From the NCBI GenBank assembly GCA_030604825.1, contig JAUVVB010000005.1, positions 1-64,000 on the forward strand: a stretch of DNA of 64,000 nt. The letters are read 5' to 3'. Source of the stretch: Chloroflexota bacterium (GTDB lineage Bacteria > Chloroflexota > Dehalococcoidia > E44-bin15). The notes beneath the pieces were generated by a model. That model made no database searches and had not been told where the DNA came from. It saw only the letters and a program-made list of their open reading frames with translations. Below, piece by piece: positions 1-8,480 of this stretch; within the stretch, counting starts at the first letter, position 1; every line of letters begins with the position of its first letter. A program made the position numbers and the translations under genes.

Positions 1-2
1 GT

Positions 3-107
3 ACTTTTTGGCTGCATGCACTTGAAGATTTGTTTTCAATAGATTACATTAGCAAACTATGGGGAACTTCAAAGCAAGAACCTTGGCCAGAGAAGGTTGT
101 TTTGTAA
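3..107 (+). CDS. C-terminal end of a gene entering from the left edge (unknown)
   Basis: One frame is open from the window edge to a TAA at 105-107, giving 34 residues (begins TFWLHALEDL, ends PWPEKVVL) rich in Trp, Leu and acidic residues, which looks protein-like. The other two forward frames stop within 45 bases. It lies in the AT-rich left patch. I do not recognise the family, and a chance open frame of this length is possible. Confidence 0.35.
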   Translation, partial: TFWLHALEDLFSIDYISKLWGTSKQEPWPEKVVL

Positions 108-279
108 GTTTTACAATAACTTTATTAGCAATATTTAGACTTCCAAACTACCTATAGAATAGCTGAAATTATTTATTATAAGAATTTCTAAGTGAGTTCC
201 GGATGGCTTCGTTTAACAACAGGCTTTGCACCTGAAGCTATACTGCCAGCACCTGTGCAAGTGAGACTAACTTAGAGGT
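108..279. other. AT-rich intergenic stretch
   Basis: No frame with a plausible start and ribosome site is visible here. Base composition is clearly more AT-rich than the rest of the window. The only recognisable element is the promoter-like sequence at its right end. Confidence 0.5.
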
Positions 280-288
280 TGGTATAAT
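280..288 (+). promoter_or_regulatory. extended -10 promoter candidate
   Basis: TGGTATAAT matches the TGnTATAAT extended -10 form. No good -35 lies 16-18 bases upstream. It would start transcription about 13-15 bases before the GTG of the next small ORF. The same nonamer occurs upstream of the archease gene. Confidence 0.4.
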
Positions 289-307
289 TTATGGGGGCGG
301 GTCAGTC

Positions 308-547
308 GTGTGTGTCGATATGTCAAAAGAGGAGTCCGAAGGCAAGCCTGAAGTTTGGGTTTTTCCAGCGGAAGATTTTAAGGAATACGCGATAGAGATT
401 AGGTCAAAGGAGGGTTATAGGGGCTACAGGCTTGACCTGGAGATGAATCAGGGGGGTGGCTGTGGCAAGGGGGCGCAGTCCCCCCTCCCCGTCTCCAACG
501 GCAGCCCCCACATCAGGATTAGAAAGTGCCTGGTGGGAGGGAGATAG
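308..547 (+). CDS. small hypothetical protein, 79 aa
   Basis: GTG start behind a G-rich stretch (GGGGGCGGG, 293-301) and the extended -10 at 280-288; an ATG at 320 is an alternative start. The first half is charged (EDFKEYAIEIRSKEG), while the second half is Gly/Pro/Ser-rich and less protein-like. Its TAG shares one base with the GTG of the acetyltransferase gene (TAGTG), the layout expected for translational coupling. Family not recognised. It may be a truncated gene whose tail is accidental. Confidence 0.4.
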   Translation: MCVDMSKEESEGKPEVWVFPAEDFKEYAIEIRSKEGYRGYRLDLEMNQGGGCGKGAQSPLPVSNGSPHIRIRKCLVGGR

Positions 548-1257
548 TGGAAAGGGAGCAAAGCGCTTACTGGGAAAAGCGAGATCGTGGTAGCATATTG
601 TATTTATATACTCTCGACAGTCTTGACAGTCCGGAATTGAACGAGGCTTTGGCTATCTATACCGCCTCATTTTCTAGGGTTGAGCTGAAACCGGTCGTGA
701 AAATAACCAGCTTGCTGCAAAGAGATAAAAACTATCATATAATTGTTGCGAAGAGCAACGGTTTCGTAGTAGGGATGGCGCTACTATACGTCTTCAAATC
801 CCTGGGTGTTGGGCTCTTAGATTATATGGCTATCAAGCCTCAATACCAGAGGCAGGGAATAGGAACAAAACTTTTTCAATACACCTTTGACGTGTTTGAA
901 CAAGAAACTGATAACCCCACTGGCTTACTGCTAGAAATTCAGAAAGAAGGCGCTGACAATATCTTTGAGAGTCAAATTCGGAGAGATAGAATTCGGTTTT
1001 ATGCCAAGTTAGGGGCTAAGAATCTTGCTGGGGTAACATACTTATTGCCTCCACAGTATGGCACTGAGCCTGAAGAAATGTACTTGATGATAGTGCCTTT
1101 TGGAAATATAGAGGCATTACCAAAAACTTTAGTGCTAAGGTATATCAAGGCGATCTACACCAAATTATACGAATATAAGAATAAGGACCTTCTCAACACG
1201 ATATCCAAAACTATGCCTAAGACGATCCAGCTTATACCAATATCGATGCAAAAGTGA
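547..1257 (+). CDS. GNAT-family N-acetyltransferase
   Basis: Predicted acyl-CoA-dependent N-acetyltransferase of 236 aa. The acetyl-CoA pyrophosphate loop is visible as PQYQRQGIGTKLF (about residue 99), with the preceding strand LGVGLLDYMAIKPQ. The C-terminal roughly 80 residues are basic and Tyr-rich and extend past the GNAT core. I chose GTG 547 because GGGAGG sits five to ten bases upstream and the previous stop overlaps it; GTG 526 is an in-frame alternative with no better site. Substrate unknown. Its AT-rich codon use differs from the genes after 1764, suggesting recent acquisition together with its neighbours. Confidence 0.85.
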   Translation: MEREQSAYWEKRDRGSILYLYTLDSLDSPELNEALAIYTASFSRVELKPVVKITSLLQRDKNYHIIVAKSNGFVVGMALLYVFKSLGVGLLDYMAIKPQYQRQGIGTKLFQYTFDVFEQETDNPTGLLLEIQKEGADNIFESQIRRDRIRFYAKLGAKNLAGVTYLLPPQYGTEPEEMYLMIVPFGNIEALPKTLVLRYIKAIYTKLYEYKNKDLLNTISKTMPKTIQLIPISMQK

Positions 1258-1297
1258 GGATCTGTAATAAATTATCTATGCTCAAAGGAGACTGGGT

Positions 1298-1762
1298 GTG
1301 ACTTCGTATGAGCTTATCGCCATTGTTGTATCAGCATTTGCAATAGTATTTGCAGTTTCCATATCAATCTACACTTTTAGAAAGAGCACTGGATTGAGAA
1401 CATATGCTGATTTAGATTCCTTATATCTGGAAGCTTTGAAGCTTGCTGTAGAGCACCCAGAGTTTACTGATCCTGAGAGAACGAAAGACTATAAGAATAG
1501 CTTCAGCGATAGGAATCAATTATTAGCGTATGAAAGCTATGCTTATATTGTCTGGAATATTTGCGAAACTATATATGATAGGTGGAAGAAAGAGAACAAA
1601 GATGGGAAGACGTGGTACCCTGTGATAGAAGCGGAAAAAAGGTTACATTATGCTTGGTTCTCTAATCCAGAGAATCATCACAAATTTAAAAAGGAATTCA
1701 GGGAGTTTATGGAAAGGGATTTTGAGAAGGCTTGTTTCGCTTTAAGAGGTGAGGGGAAATAG
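1298..1762 (+). CDS. membrane-anchored hypothetical protein, 154 aa
   Basis: GTG start with AAAGGAG upstream. Residues about 5-27 form one hydrophobic helix (IAIVVSAFAIVFAVSISIY) followed by Arg-Lys, so the protein is probably anchored with its soluble part in the cytoplasm. The remainder is helical, aromatic and charged (motif YESYAYIVWNICETIYDRW). It resembles uncharacterised single-helix proteins found in accessory regions, but I can name no function. AT-rich composition groups it with the acetyltransferase upstream. It ends two bases before the likely TTG of the PmbA-type gene. Confidence 0.75.
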   Translation: MTSYELIAIVVSAFAIVFAVSISIYTFRKSTGLRTYADLDSLYLEALKLAVEHPEFTDPERTKDYKNSFSDRNQLLAYESYAYIVWNICETIYDRWKKENKDGKTWYPVIEAEKRLHYAWFSNPENHHKFKKEFREFMERDFEKACFALRGEGK

Positions 1763-1763
1763 T

Positions 1764-3068
1764 TTGGAAAGAATCTTGAAACTGGCGAAAAAGGCGGCTG
1801 AGGAGGCCGAGGTCTTCCTGGTCTCATCCCGGGAGACCCCCGTTGGCTTTGAGGCCAACCGGCTGAAGCGGATGGAGACCAGGGAGGGCACCTCCCTATC
1901 GCTGCGCATCGTTAAGGGGGGGAGAATAGGATTTGCCGCCACCACCAGGCTCGATGAGCCTGAGGCGCTGGTCGAGATGGCGGTGGAAACGGCCAGTTTT
2001 GGGGTTGAGGCCAGATTTGTCCTCCCCTCTGGGGAGGCATACCCCCAGGTGGAGGTCTACGATCCCGAGGTGGAGGCCATACCCATAGAGGAGATGGTAG
2101 AGCTGGGAAACTCCCTTATCTCAAAGGTGCGAGCTCACACCGCGGACATCCTCTGCGAGGCCGGGGTGACCAAGAGCGTGGGCAGCATAAGGATCCTCAA
2201 CTCCCGGGGCGGGGAGGCAAGCTACCACAAGAGCTTTTTCACCATTGGCATGGAGGGGAACCTGATTCGAGGCACCGATATGCTTTTCGTGGGCGAGATG
2301 GAGAGTTCCTGTCACCCCCTAAGGGATGTCAATCCCCTGGCGCAAACGGTGATCCAGCAACTGGAGCTGGCAAGGAACACCGCAACGGTGAAAACGGGTG
2401 AGCTTCCCGTGATCTTCACCCCTCACGGGGTTAGAAGCGCTTTCTTCACCCCTCTAGCCCTGGCCTTCAATGGCAGGGTGGTGGTTCAGGGAGCCTCACC
2501 CCTGGCGGGGAGGGGAGGAGAGAAGCTCTTCGATGAAAGGCTCACCATATGGGATGATGGCATCATCCCATATCGCCCCTCAAGCCGGCCCTGCGACGAT
2601 GAGGGGGTGCCCAGCCAAAGGACAGCGCTCATCCAAAACGGGGTGGTAGCAAACTTCATCTATGACCTGCAGACGGCGGCGCTGGCTGGGGCGCGAAGCA
2701 CGGGAAATGGCAATAGAGCTCGTGGGGGCATGCCCAGTCCCGCGGTGAGCGCCCTCATCATCGAAGCGGGGGAAATCCCCATGGAGGAGATGATCGGCGA
2801 TATGGAAGAGGGACTGGTGGTAGAGCAGCTCATCGGGGCGGAGCAGGGGAATGTGCTGGGGGGTGAGTTCAGCGGCAACGTCCTTTTGGGCTACAAGGTG
2901 GAGAAGGGCCAGATCGTGGGTCGAGTCAAGGATACCATGATCTCAGGAAATATCTACCATGCCTTAAGGGAGCTGGCTGGGATCGGGCGGGAGGCGAAGT
3001 GGGTGGGCGGCATGCTGAGGACTCCTGCCCTTTACCTCCCCCGTTTAGCAGTGGCAAGCAAAGGATGA
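1764..3068 (+). CDS. pmbA: PmbA/TldD-family metalloprotease-like protein
   Basis: 434 aa, about the length of PmbA (TldE). The N-terminus (LERILKLAKKAAEEAEVFLV) and C-terminus (VGGMLRTPALYLPRLAVASK) match the PmbA side of the family. In the characterised TldD/TldE heterodimer the zinc site is on TldD, and no TldD gene is in this window. The start is probably TTG 1764: GAGGGG lies seven bases upstream and the coding match begins there. GTG 1749 would overlap the previous gene. It shares bases with or abuts the HEAT-repeat gene, so the two are likely cotranscribed. Composition switches to high GC here. Confidence 0.88.
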   Translation: MERILKLAKKAAEEAEVFLVSSRETPVGFEANRLKRMETREGTSLSLRIVKGGRIGFAATTRLDEPEALVEMAVETASFGVEARFVLPSGEAYPQVEVYDPEVEAIPIEEMVELGNSLISKVRAHTADILCEAGVTKSVGSIRILNSRGGEASYHKSFFTIGMEGNLIRGTDMLFVGEMESSCHPLRDVNPLAQTVIQQLELARNTATVKTGELPVIFTPHGVRSAFFTPLALAFNGRVVVQGASPLAGRGGEKLFDERLTIWDDGIIPYRPSSRPCDDEGVPSQRTALIQNGVVANFIYDLQTAALAGARSTGNGNRARGGMPSPAVSALIIEAGEIPMEEMIGDMEEGLVVEQLIGAEQGNVLGGEFSGNVLLGYKVEKGQIVGRVKDTMISGNIYHALRELAGIGREAKWVGGMLRTPALYLPRLAVASKG

Positions 3069-3085
3069 AGGATCGGAGGTATCCC

Positions 3086-4021
3086 ATGTCCCTGGAGAGA
3101 TATCTGGCTGAGATGAGGGATGAGGGTAAACCCTTAACCTATTCCAGGTTGGCCAACCTTTCAAACCTCTCTGCAGAGGAGCTAACGCTTTTTCTGGGGG
3201 TATGGGCAGGGGTGAGCGTTACCAGGCAGAGGAAGATGATGAGCCGGCTGGTGGAGCTGGCTGAAGAGAACCCCAATCTGAACTTCGATGATATCTTCGC
3301 TGCCTGCCTCAACGATCCCGATGCCGAGGTGCGATTAAGCTGCATCGAAGGGTTATGGGAGTGCGAGAGCCGATCCATCATCCAGCCCCTGATCACCCTG
3401 CTCCGGGAGGCTAGCGAAGAAACGGTGCGCGCCGCCGCCGCCACCGCACTGGGCAGGTTTGCCCTGCTTTCTGAGCTGGGGAAGCTGCGCCCCGAGGATG
3501 GGGTGATGGTGGAACAGGCGTTGCTTTCTGCCATCGAGGATGGGGGTGAAGAGCTGGAGGTGCACCGCCGCGCCATCGAAGCCATAGCCCCCCTCAACCT
3601 GGAAAAGGTAAATGATATCATCCATCAGGCCTATATCAGCGATAATGCCAAAATGAGAGACAGCGCTATCTATGCTATGGGGAGGAACGGCGACCCCTGC
3701 TGGCTTCCCATCCTGGTGAAGGAACTGGCAAGCCCCGATGCCGAGATACGCTTTGAAGCAGCGGCGGCCTGTGGCCAGCTGGCAGAGGAGGAGGCGGTCC
3801 CCCATCTGGCGAGGCTTATCGATGACATTGATGGTCAGGTTCAACTCTGCGCCTTTGCCGCGCTGGCACAAATCGGAGGCAGCGAGGCGGAGGAGGTGCT
3901 CCACAGATGCCTGGAGCACGCCGAAGAGAAGATTCGCCAGGCAGCAAGGGAAGCCCTGGAGGAGATGGAGTTTGAAAAGGACCCCTTCTCCTTCAGACTT
4001 GATTCTCCAGGCAGGGGCTGA
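3086..4021 (+). CDS. HEAT-repeat protein
   Basis: 311 aa. From about residue 75 to the end it is built of roughly 30-residue helical pairs with recurring DPDAEVRLSCIEGL / SPDAEIRFEAAAAC / AEEKIRQAAREALEEM patterns, typical of HEAT or PBS-lyase-type HEAT repeats; such solenoids bind protein partners. The first 70 residues contain a helical segment (YSRLANLSNLSAEELTLF). Start ATG 3086 has GGAGG at 3075-3079; ATG 3065 overlaps the pmbA stop and is an alternative. No catalytic motif seen; the partner is unknown. Confidence 0.85.
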   Translation: MSLERYLAEMRDEGKPLTYSRLANLSNLSAEELTLFLGVWAGVSVTRQRKMMSRLVELAEENPNLNFDDIFAACLNDPDAEVRLSCIEGLWECESRSIIQPLITLLREASEETVRAAAATALGRFALLSELGKLRPEDGVMVEQALLSAIEDGGEELEVHRRAIEAIAPLNLEKVNDIIHQAYISDNAKMRDSAIYAMGRNGDPCWLPILVKELASPDAEIRFEAAAACGQLAEEEAVPHLARLIDDIDGQVQLCAFAALAQIGGSEAEEVLHRCLEHAEEKIRQAAREALEEMEFEKDPFSFRLDSPGRG

Positions 4022-4022
4022 A

Positions 4023-4571
4023 GTGATAAAAGGGCAAAAGGTGGTGCTGCGGGAAAAGAGGCTGGAGGATGCGGCCAACGATTATGCCTGGCGCTGCGAT
4101 GAGGAGCTTGCCCGGCTGGACGCCTCCATTCCACTGAGGGTCCCTTTATCCCTCTTTTTGGCCGATTACGAAGATGAGCTACGCCACCCCAGCCAGCGAA
4201 GACGCCGCTTCGCCATCGAGACCCTGGAGGGAAAGCACATCGGCAACCTGATGTACTACGATATCGACGAGGACAAAGGGAAGGCAGAATTGGGGGTCAT
4301 GATCGGCGACCGCCAGTACTGGAACCAGGGTTATGGCGCCGATGCCATCACCACCCTGCTGGACCACATCTTTGAAACCACCAGCCTGGAGAGGATTTAC
4401 CTCAACACCCTTGACTGGAACACCAGGGCACAGCAATGCTTTGAGAAATGCGGCTTTGTTACCTGCGGCCAAGCAATGAGATATGGCAATAGCTTCATCC
4501 TAATGGAGATATATCGAAGCTCCTGGCAACAGGCAAAACGCCGCATATCGCCTCAGGAGCGAAATCCATAA
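4023..4571 (+). CDS. GNAT acetyltransferase, RimJ/RimL type
   Basis: 182 aa. Begins with the KVVLREKRLEDA strand typical of the RimJ/RimL group. The acetyl-CoA loop is YWNQGYGADAITTLLDHIF and the following LERIYLNTLDWNTRAQQCFEKCGF is the standard C-terminal half. The GTG start at 4023 lies one base after the HEAT gene stop, with AGGGG upstream, so it is the last gene of a pmbA-HEAT-GNAT run. It may acetylate a protein N-terminus or a small amine; the sequence does not decide. It converges on the SDR cluster with eight bases between stops. Confidence 0.88.
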   Translation: MIKGQKVVLREKRLEDAANDYAWRCDEELARLDASIPLRVPLSLFLADYEDELRHPSQRRRRFAIETLEGKHIGNLMYYDIDEDKGKAELGVMIGDRQYWNQGYGADAITTLLDHIFETTSLERIYLNTLDWNTRAQQCFEKCGFVTCGQAMRYGNSFILMEIYRSSWQQAKRRISPQERNP

Positions 4572-4579
4572 GCTTAAAG

Positions 4580-5509
4580 CTATTGTGTCTTAGGTGGCGC
4601 CGGATTTTCTAGCCCCGCTGCCAAGGTCTTGGGCATGAACTCACAGAGCTCGTCCACCGTCCATATCCCTTCCTTGTAGATGGTGCGGAAGTTTCCTGGC
4701 TCGGAGTAAAGGGAGACATCGCCGCCGGAAACGAGGAAGGTGCAGCCATTGATGTTGGCCGCCTCATCGGTGCACAGGAAGACCACCATCGGCGATATGG
4801 CCTCCGGTGCCATCGTCGAAAGGTCGGGCACGCCAAACTCGGCAGCAAGGCCACCCATTCCCGCCTTGGCCCGCTTCTCCCAGGCAGCCTGAAGCTCCGG
4901 GGTCACCGTCATCCTAGTGGCAGCGCGGGGGCGAATGGCATTGCAGGTGACGCCATATCTCCCTATGTCCCGCGCTACCGTCCTGGTGAGGCCAACGATC
5001 CCCTCCTTGGCCGCGCTGTAGTTGGCCTGACCCATGTTCCCCAACCCCGCCTCGGAGGAAGTGTTTATGATGCGACCACTCCGCTGCTGGCGAAATATAG
5101 TGCAGGCAAGCTTGGTGCAGGCGAAATGACCCTTGAGGTGGACGGTGATCACCGTGTCCCATTCCTCCTCAGTCATGTTGAACACCATGCGGTCGCGAAG
5201 CACGCCGGCATTGTTCAACAGGATGTCCAGCCTGCCGAAGTTGTCCACCGCGGTCTTGATGACCCGCTCCCCACCTTCCATGGTGGCCACGCTGTCATAG
5301 TTGGCCACCGCCTCCCCACCCATCTTCCTGATCTCCTCCACCACCTCATCGGCAGGCGCCTTATCAGCACCTGTCCCATCCACGGCACCGCCGAGGTCGT
5401 TGACCACCACCTTGGCCCCCTCAGCAGCCAAAGCCAAAGCATGGGCTCTGCCCAGCCCTCTGCCAGCACCGGTAACTACGGCAACCTTCCCTTTCAGTCT
5501 CTCACCCAT
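4580..5509 (-). CDS. short-chain dehydrogenase, MFE-2-like (copy 3)
   Basis: 309 aa. NAD(P) loop TGAGRGLGRA near residue 15, VVVNDLGG after strand 2, NNAGVLRD, catalytic Ser in NTSSEAG and YSAAK as YxxxK. The DLGG insert and the GGEAVANYDSVATMEGG segment are the pattern of the (3R)-hydroxyacyl-CoA dehydrogenase unit of peroxisomal multifunctional enzyme 2, which oxidises (3R)-hydroxyacyl-CoA to the 3-ketoacyl-CoA. The C-terminal extension IWTVDELCEFMPKTLA is shared by all three copies. Last gene of the minus-strand operon. Substrate assignment is inference from family and neighbours. Confidence 0.88.
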   Translation of the reverse strand: MGERLKGKVAVVTGAGRGLGRAHALALAAEGAKVVVNDLGGAVDGTGADKAPADEVVEEIRKMGGEAVANYDSVATMEGGERVIKTAVDNFGRLDILLNNAGVLRDRMVFNMTEEEWDTVITVHLKGHFACTKLACTIFRQQRSGRIINTSSEAGLGNMGQANYSAAKEGIVGLTRTVARDIGRYGVTCNAIRPRAATRMTVTPELQAAWEKRAKAGMGGLAAEFGVPDLSTMAPEAISPMVVFLCTDEAANINGCTFLVSGGDVSLYSEPGNFRTIYKEGIWTVDELCEFMPKTLAAGLENPAPPKTQ

Positions 5510-5538
5510 CTTTTCCTCCTTAGCCTTGTTCGTGGAAT

Positions 5539-6474
5539 CTACTCCTTTGGCGGTTGGGGCGGTACCGGATTCACCAACTCGTCAGCCAGATACTTAGGCA
5601 CCTGATCGCAAAGCTCATCCACCGTCCATATGCCTGGTTTGTGGATGCTCTTTATCACCACCGGGTCGGTCATCAAGGTTATCCTGCCAGCGCCAACGTT
5701 GAAGGTGCAGCCATTGATGTTGGCCGCCTCATCGGTGCACAGAAATACCACCAGGGGGGAGACCGCCTCAGGTGCCATGACCTCAAAGTCAGGAAGGCCT
5801 GCCTCGGGGCCAGCAGCAGCCATTCCTGCTGCTGCCCTCTTCTCCCAGGCAGCCTTAAGCTCGGGGGTAACCGTTAGCCTGGTGGCGGCGAGGGGGCGAA
5901 TGACATTGCAGGTGACGCCATACCTCCCCATGTCCCGCGCTACCGTCCTGGTGAGGCCAACGATCCCCTCCTTGGCCGCGCTGTAGTTCGCCTGTCCCAT
6001 GTTCCCCATCCCCGCCGCCGAGGAGGTGTTTATGATCCTGCCGCTCCGCTGCTGGCGGAATAGGGTGCAGGCGAACTTGGTGCAGACGAAATGACCCTTG
6101 AGGTGAACGCTGATCACCGTGTCCCATTCCTCCTCGCTCATGTTGAACACCATGCGATCGCGCAGCACGCCGGCATTGTTTATCAGGATGTCCAGCCTGC
6201 CGAAGTTGTCCACCGCGGTCTTGATGATCCGCTCCCCACCCTCCATGGTGGCCACGCTGTCATAGTTGGTCACCGCCTCACCACCCATCTTCTTGATCTC
6301 CGCCACCACCTCATCGGCAGGCGCCTTATCAGCACCGGTGCCGTCCGGCGCGCCGCCGAGGTCATTGACCACCACCTTGGCCCCCTCGGCAGCCAGCGCC
6401 AACGCATGGGCCCTGCCCAGCCCTCTGCCAGCACCGGTGACTACAGCAACCTTCCCCTTTAGCCTCTCACCCAT
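5539..6474 (-). CDS. short-chain dehydrogenase, MFE-2-like (copy 2)
   Basis: 311 aa, very close to copy 3 at both protein and DNA level: the same TGAGRGLGRA loop, NNAGVLRD, NTSSAAG serine region and YSAAK. Start ATG 6474 follows a strong GGAGGAGGG; an in-frame start further upstream would add 13 unlike residues. The C-terminus (IWTVDELCDQVPKYLA) parallels copy 3. The sequence before the tail (GRITLMTDPVVIKSIHK) differs from copy 3, which could change substrate preference. Likely same reaction class, (3R)-hydroxyacyl-CoA oxidation. Confidence 0.88.
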   Translation of the reverse strand: MGERLKGKVAVVTGAGRGLGRAHALALAAEGAKVVVNDLGGAPDGTGADKAPADEVVAEIKKMGGEAVTNYDSVATMEGGERIIKTAVDNFGRLDILINNAGVLRDRMVFNMSEEEWDTVISVHLKGHFVCTKFACTLFRQQRSGRIINTSSAAGMGNMGQANYSAAKEGIVGLTRTVARDMGRYGVTCNVIRPLAATRLTVTPELKAAWEKRAAAGMAAAGPEAGLPDFEVMAPEAVSPLVVFLCTDEAANINGCTFNVGAGRITLMTDPVVIKSIHKPGIWTVDELCDQVPKYLADELVNPVPPQPPKE

Positions 6475-6532
6475 TTTCCCTCCTCCATGGATTTTTAAAG
6501 CTCGAGCCCTCAACCCGTAGCTATGGCAAAAG

Positions 6533-7477
6533 CTACTCCTTGGGCGGTTCGGGTGGCGCCGGGTTTACCAGGCCCTCAGCCAATGTCTTGGGCACGGTTT
6601 CGCGGAGCTCCTCGATGGACCATCTCCCTTCCTTGGTGATGGTCTTTGCCTCCGTCCACGGGGCATAGATGGAGATCTGGCCCCCCCGGGCATAGAAGAT
6701 TTGACCATTGATATTGGCCGCATCATCGCCTGCCAGATATACCATCATCGGCGGCACGTCGTCTGGGTCACCTGCCATCATCTTAAGCACGTCTTCATCG
6801 GAAACGTCATCGGGGATGGGATGGCCTCGCGCCGCCGCCAGTTCCCTGATCCTACTTGCAGGTATGGTGGCCGTCATCCTGGTAGCGGCGGCAGGGGCTA
6901 CCGCGTTCACCGTGACCCCATATCTGCCCAAAGCGAGAGCACAGGACTTGGTGAACCCGGTGACTCCCGCCTTGGCCGCGCCGTAGTTGGGCTGGCCAGC
7001 ATTGCCCTGAAGCCCGGAGGTGGAGGTGATGTTTATGACCCGCCCGCTCCTCTGCTGCCTCATCAGGATGGCGGCAGCCTTGGTGCAGGCGAAGTGACCC
7101 TTGAGGTGGGTGGCGATGACCCCATCCCATTCCTCCTCCGTCATGTTCCAGAGCATGCGATCGCGAAGGATGCCGGCGCAGTTCACCAGGATATCGATCT
7201 TGCCGAAGTTGTCCACCGCGGTCTTGATGATCCCCTCGCCACCTTCCATGGTGGCCACACTGTCATAGTTGGCCACTGCCTCGCCACCCCGCTGCTTAAT
7301 CTCCTCCACCACCTTGTCGGCTACTGACTTGCTACCCCCGGTTCCATCCACCTCCACGCCCAGGTCATTGACCACCACCTTGGCGCCTTCAGCCGCCATG
7401 GCCATGGCTATGCTGCGCCCCAGCCCACCGCCAGAGCCGGTGACTACAGCGACCTTCCCCTTGAGATATTCACCCAC
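6533..7477 (-). CDS. short-chain dehydrogenase, MFE-2-like (copy 1)
   Basis: 314 aa; the most divergent of the three. It has TGSGGGLGRS, NDLGVEVDGTGG, CAGILRD, NITSTSG and YGAAK with the catalytic Tyr and Lys kept. An extra segment near residue 205-230 (ASRIRELAAARGHPIPDDVS) is absent from the others. GTG start preceded by AAGGAGG. The MaoC gene just upstream on the same strand suggests that hydration and dehydrogenation are encoded as partner enzymes. Confidence 0.88.
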   Translation of the reverse strand: MGEYLKGKVAVVTGSGGGLGRSIAMAMAAEGAKVVVNDLGVEVDGTGGSKSVADKVVEEIKQRGGEAVANYDSVATMEGGEGIIKTAVDNFGKIDILVNCAGILRDRMLWNMTEEEWDGVIATHLKGHFACTKAAAILMRQQRSGRVINITSTSGLQGNAGQPNYGAAKAGVTGFTKSCALALGRYGVTVNAVAPAAATRMTATIPASRIRELAAARGHPIPDDVSDEDVLKMMAGDPDDVPPMMVYLAGDDAANINGQIFYARGGQISIYAPWTEAKTITKEGRWSIEELRETVPKTLAEGLVNPAPPEPPKE

Positions 7478-7567
7478 TGCATAACCTCCTTTTTGTACTG
7501 AACAACTTTATATGGGTGTTGTGAGATGCCTCAAATTCCCCCAGAACCGAACTGGAAGCCGAAGGCT

Positions 7568-7999
7568 CTAGCCCCGGGAGGGGAGGGCAACAACGGCGGT
7601 ACCAGGTGTGGTCCTCTCCCCACGAGGGTTTTCCGTCCACACCTCCAACTCCACGATGTGCTCGCCGTCTTTGACGTACTTGTTGGTTACCTTCCCCTTG
7701 CAGATGAGGTCTTCTCCGGGGAAATCGGTGCCCCTATAGCTACAGCCTAGCTTCTTGAGAACCCCATCCTCCCCTATCCAGTCGATGAGCATCTGGCCCA
7801 ACAGGCCGAACTTCAGCTTGCCGTGGACCAGAACGCTGGGGAAACCCTGAGCCTGAGCGAAGTCCTTATCGTAGTGGAGCTGGTAGAAATCCCCCGAGGC
7901 AGCAGCCCACTTCACCAATTGCTGGGTTGTGGGCTTCTTCACCAGAGGGGGGACCTCCATTCCCGCTTCCACATCCTCGTAGTAAAGCTGCTTCGCCAT
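7568..7999 (-). CDS. MaoC-like hydratase subunit (pair C)
   Basis: 143 aa hot-dog protein. The segment SGDFYQLHYD carries the Asp and His of the hydratase-2 active site, followed by VLVHGKLKFGLLGQML, the standard helix. Family members hydrate trans-2-enoyl thioesters to the (3R)-hydroxy form. It lies 11 bases after its FAS1-like partner gene, and single-domain MaoC proteins of this type normally need a second hot-dog subunit. Close paralogue of the protein at 9463-9903. Confidence 0.87.
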   Translation of the reverse strand: MAKQLYYEDVEAGMEVPPLVKKPTTQQLVKWAAASGDFYQLHYDKDFAQAQGFPSVLVHGKLKFGLLGQMLIDWIGEDGVLKKLGCSYRGTDFPGEDLICKGKVTNKYVKDGEHIVELEVWTENPRGERTTPGTAVVALPSRG

Positions 8000-8010
8000 T
8001 TTATCCCTTC

Positions 8011-8469
8011 CTAATAGGAGATGAAGGTAGAGCGACTGATGGCTACTACCTCGTCCCGCTGGTTCTTGTAGGTGGTCTCTATGGTGGTGAAAAGCATCGG
8101 CCCCCTTTTGCCCTCCCTCTCGTTATACTCGGCGATGTGGCTTACCGAGGTGATCACATCACCAGCCTTCAGCGGCTTAAGGTATTCCACCTCATCGCCC
8201 CCGGCAAGGGCACGCGGGAAGGGGCTCTTCATCTGAACCCCCCGCCCGGTGCCGGCCCTGGCGCAGCAAAGCAGGGCAGGGGGGGCAATGATACCCCCAT
8301 ATTTGCTTTTCTCGGCGTACTCCTCATCCTGCCACAGGGGATTGGGGTCATCTAGGGCCTCAGCCATCATCCTTATCAGCCCCTTCTCCACCTCCAAAAC
8401 GGTGGGCACTCCCTTCACCCCGATCTGCTTTTTCATCTCATCGGTTATTATGGAACCCTGTTGTGCCAA
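8011..8469 (-). CDS. FAS1-like dehydratase-domain subunit (pair C)
   Basis: 152 aa hot-dog protein of the kind that pairs with MaoC. It has DDPNPLWQDEEYAEK where a catalytic subunit would place His after the Asp; here Trp stands in that place, so this chain is probably structural or substrate-binding. The start is chosen as TTG 8469 because AGGAGG lies at 8476-8481, overlapping the upstream stop, and the paralogues begin at the same place. GGGVMIAS-type residues are absent; the fold assignment rests on the paralogue alignment. Confidence 0.85.
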   Translation of the reverse strand: MAQQGSIITDEMKKQIGVKGVPTVLEVEKGLIRMMAEALDDPNPLWQDEEYAEKSKYGGIIAPPALLCCARAGTGRGVQMKSPFPRALAGGDEVEYLKPLKAGDVITSVSHIAEYNEREGKRGPMLFTTIETTYKNQRDEVVAISRSTFISY

Positions 8470-8480
8470 GACCTGCCTCC

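Larger units (their letters stand above)
4580..6474 (-). repeat. tandem SDR gene duplication
   Basis: Copies 2 and 3 share long identical DNA runs; one of about 50 bases starts near 4974 and again near 5938. Third-position identity at this level means recent duplication or gene conversion, unlike the more distant copy 1. Confidence 0.85.

Noticed and set aside
547-1257. TacT-type toxin acetyltransferase with the 79-aa ORF as antitoxin
   Set aside because: The acetyltransferase is longer than TacT-like toxins with a C-terminal extension, and the small protein shows no ribbon-helix-helix pattern, so a toxin-antitoxin call is not supported.
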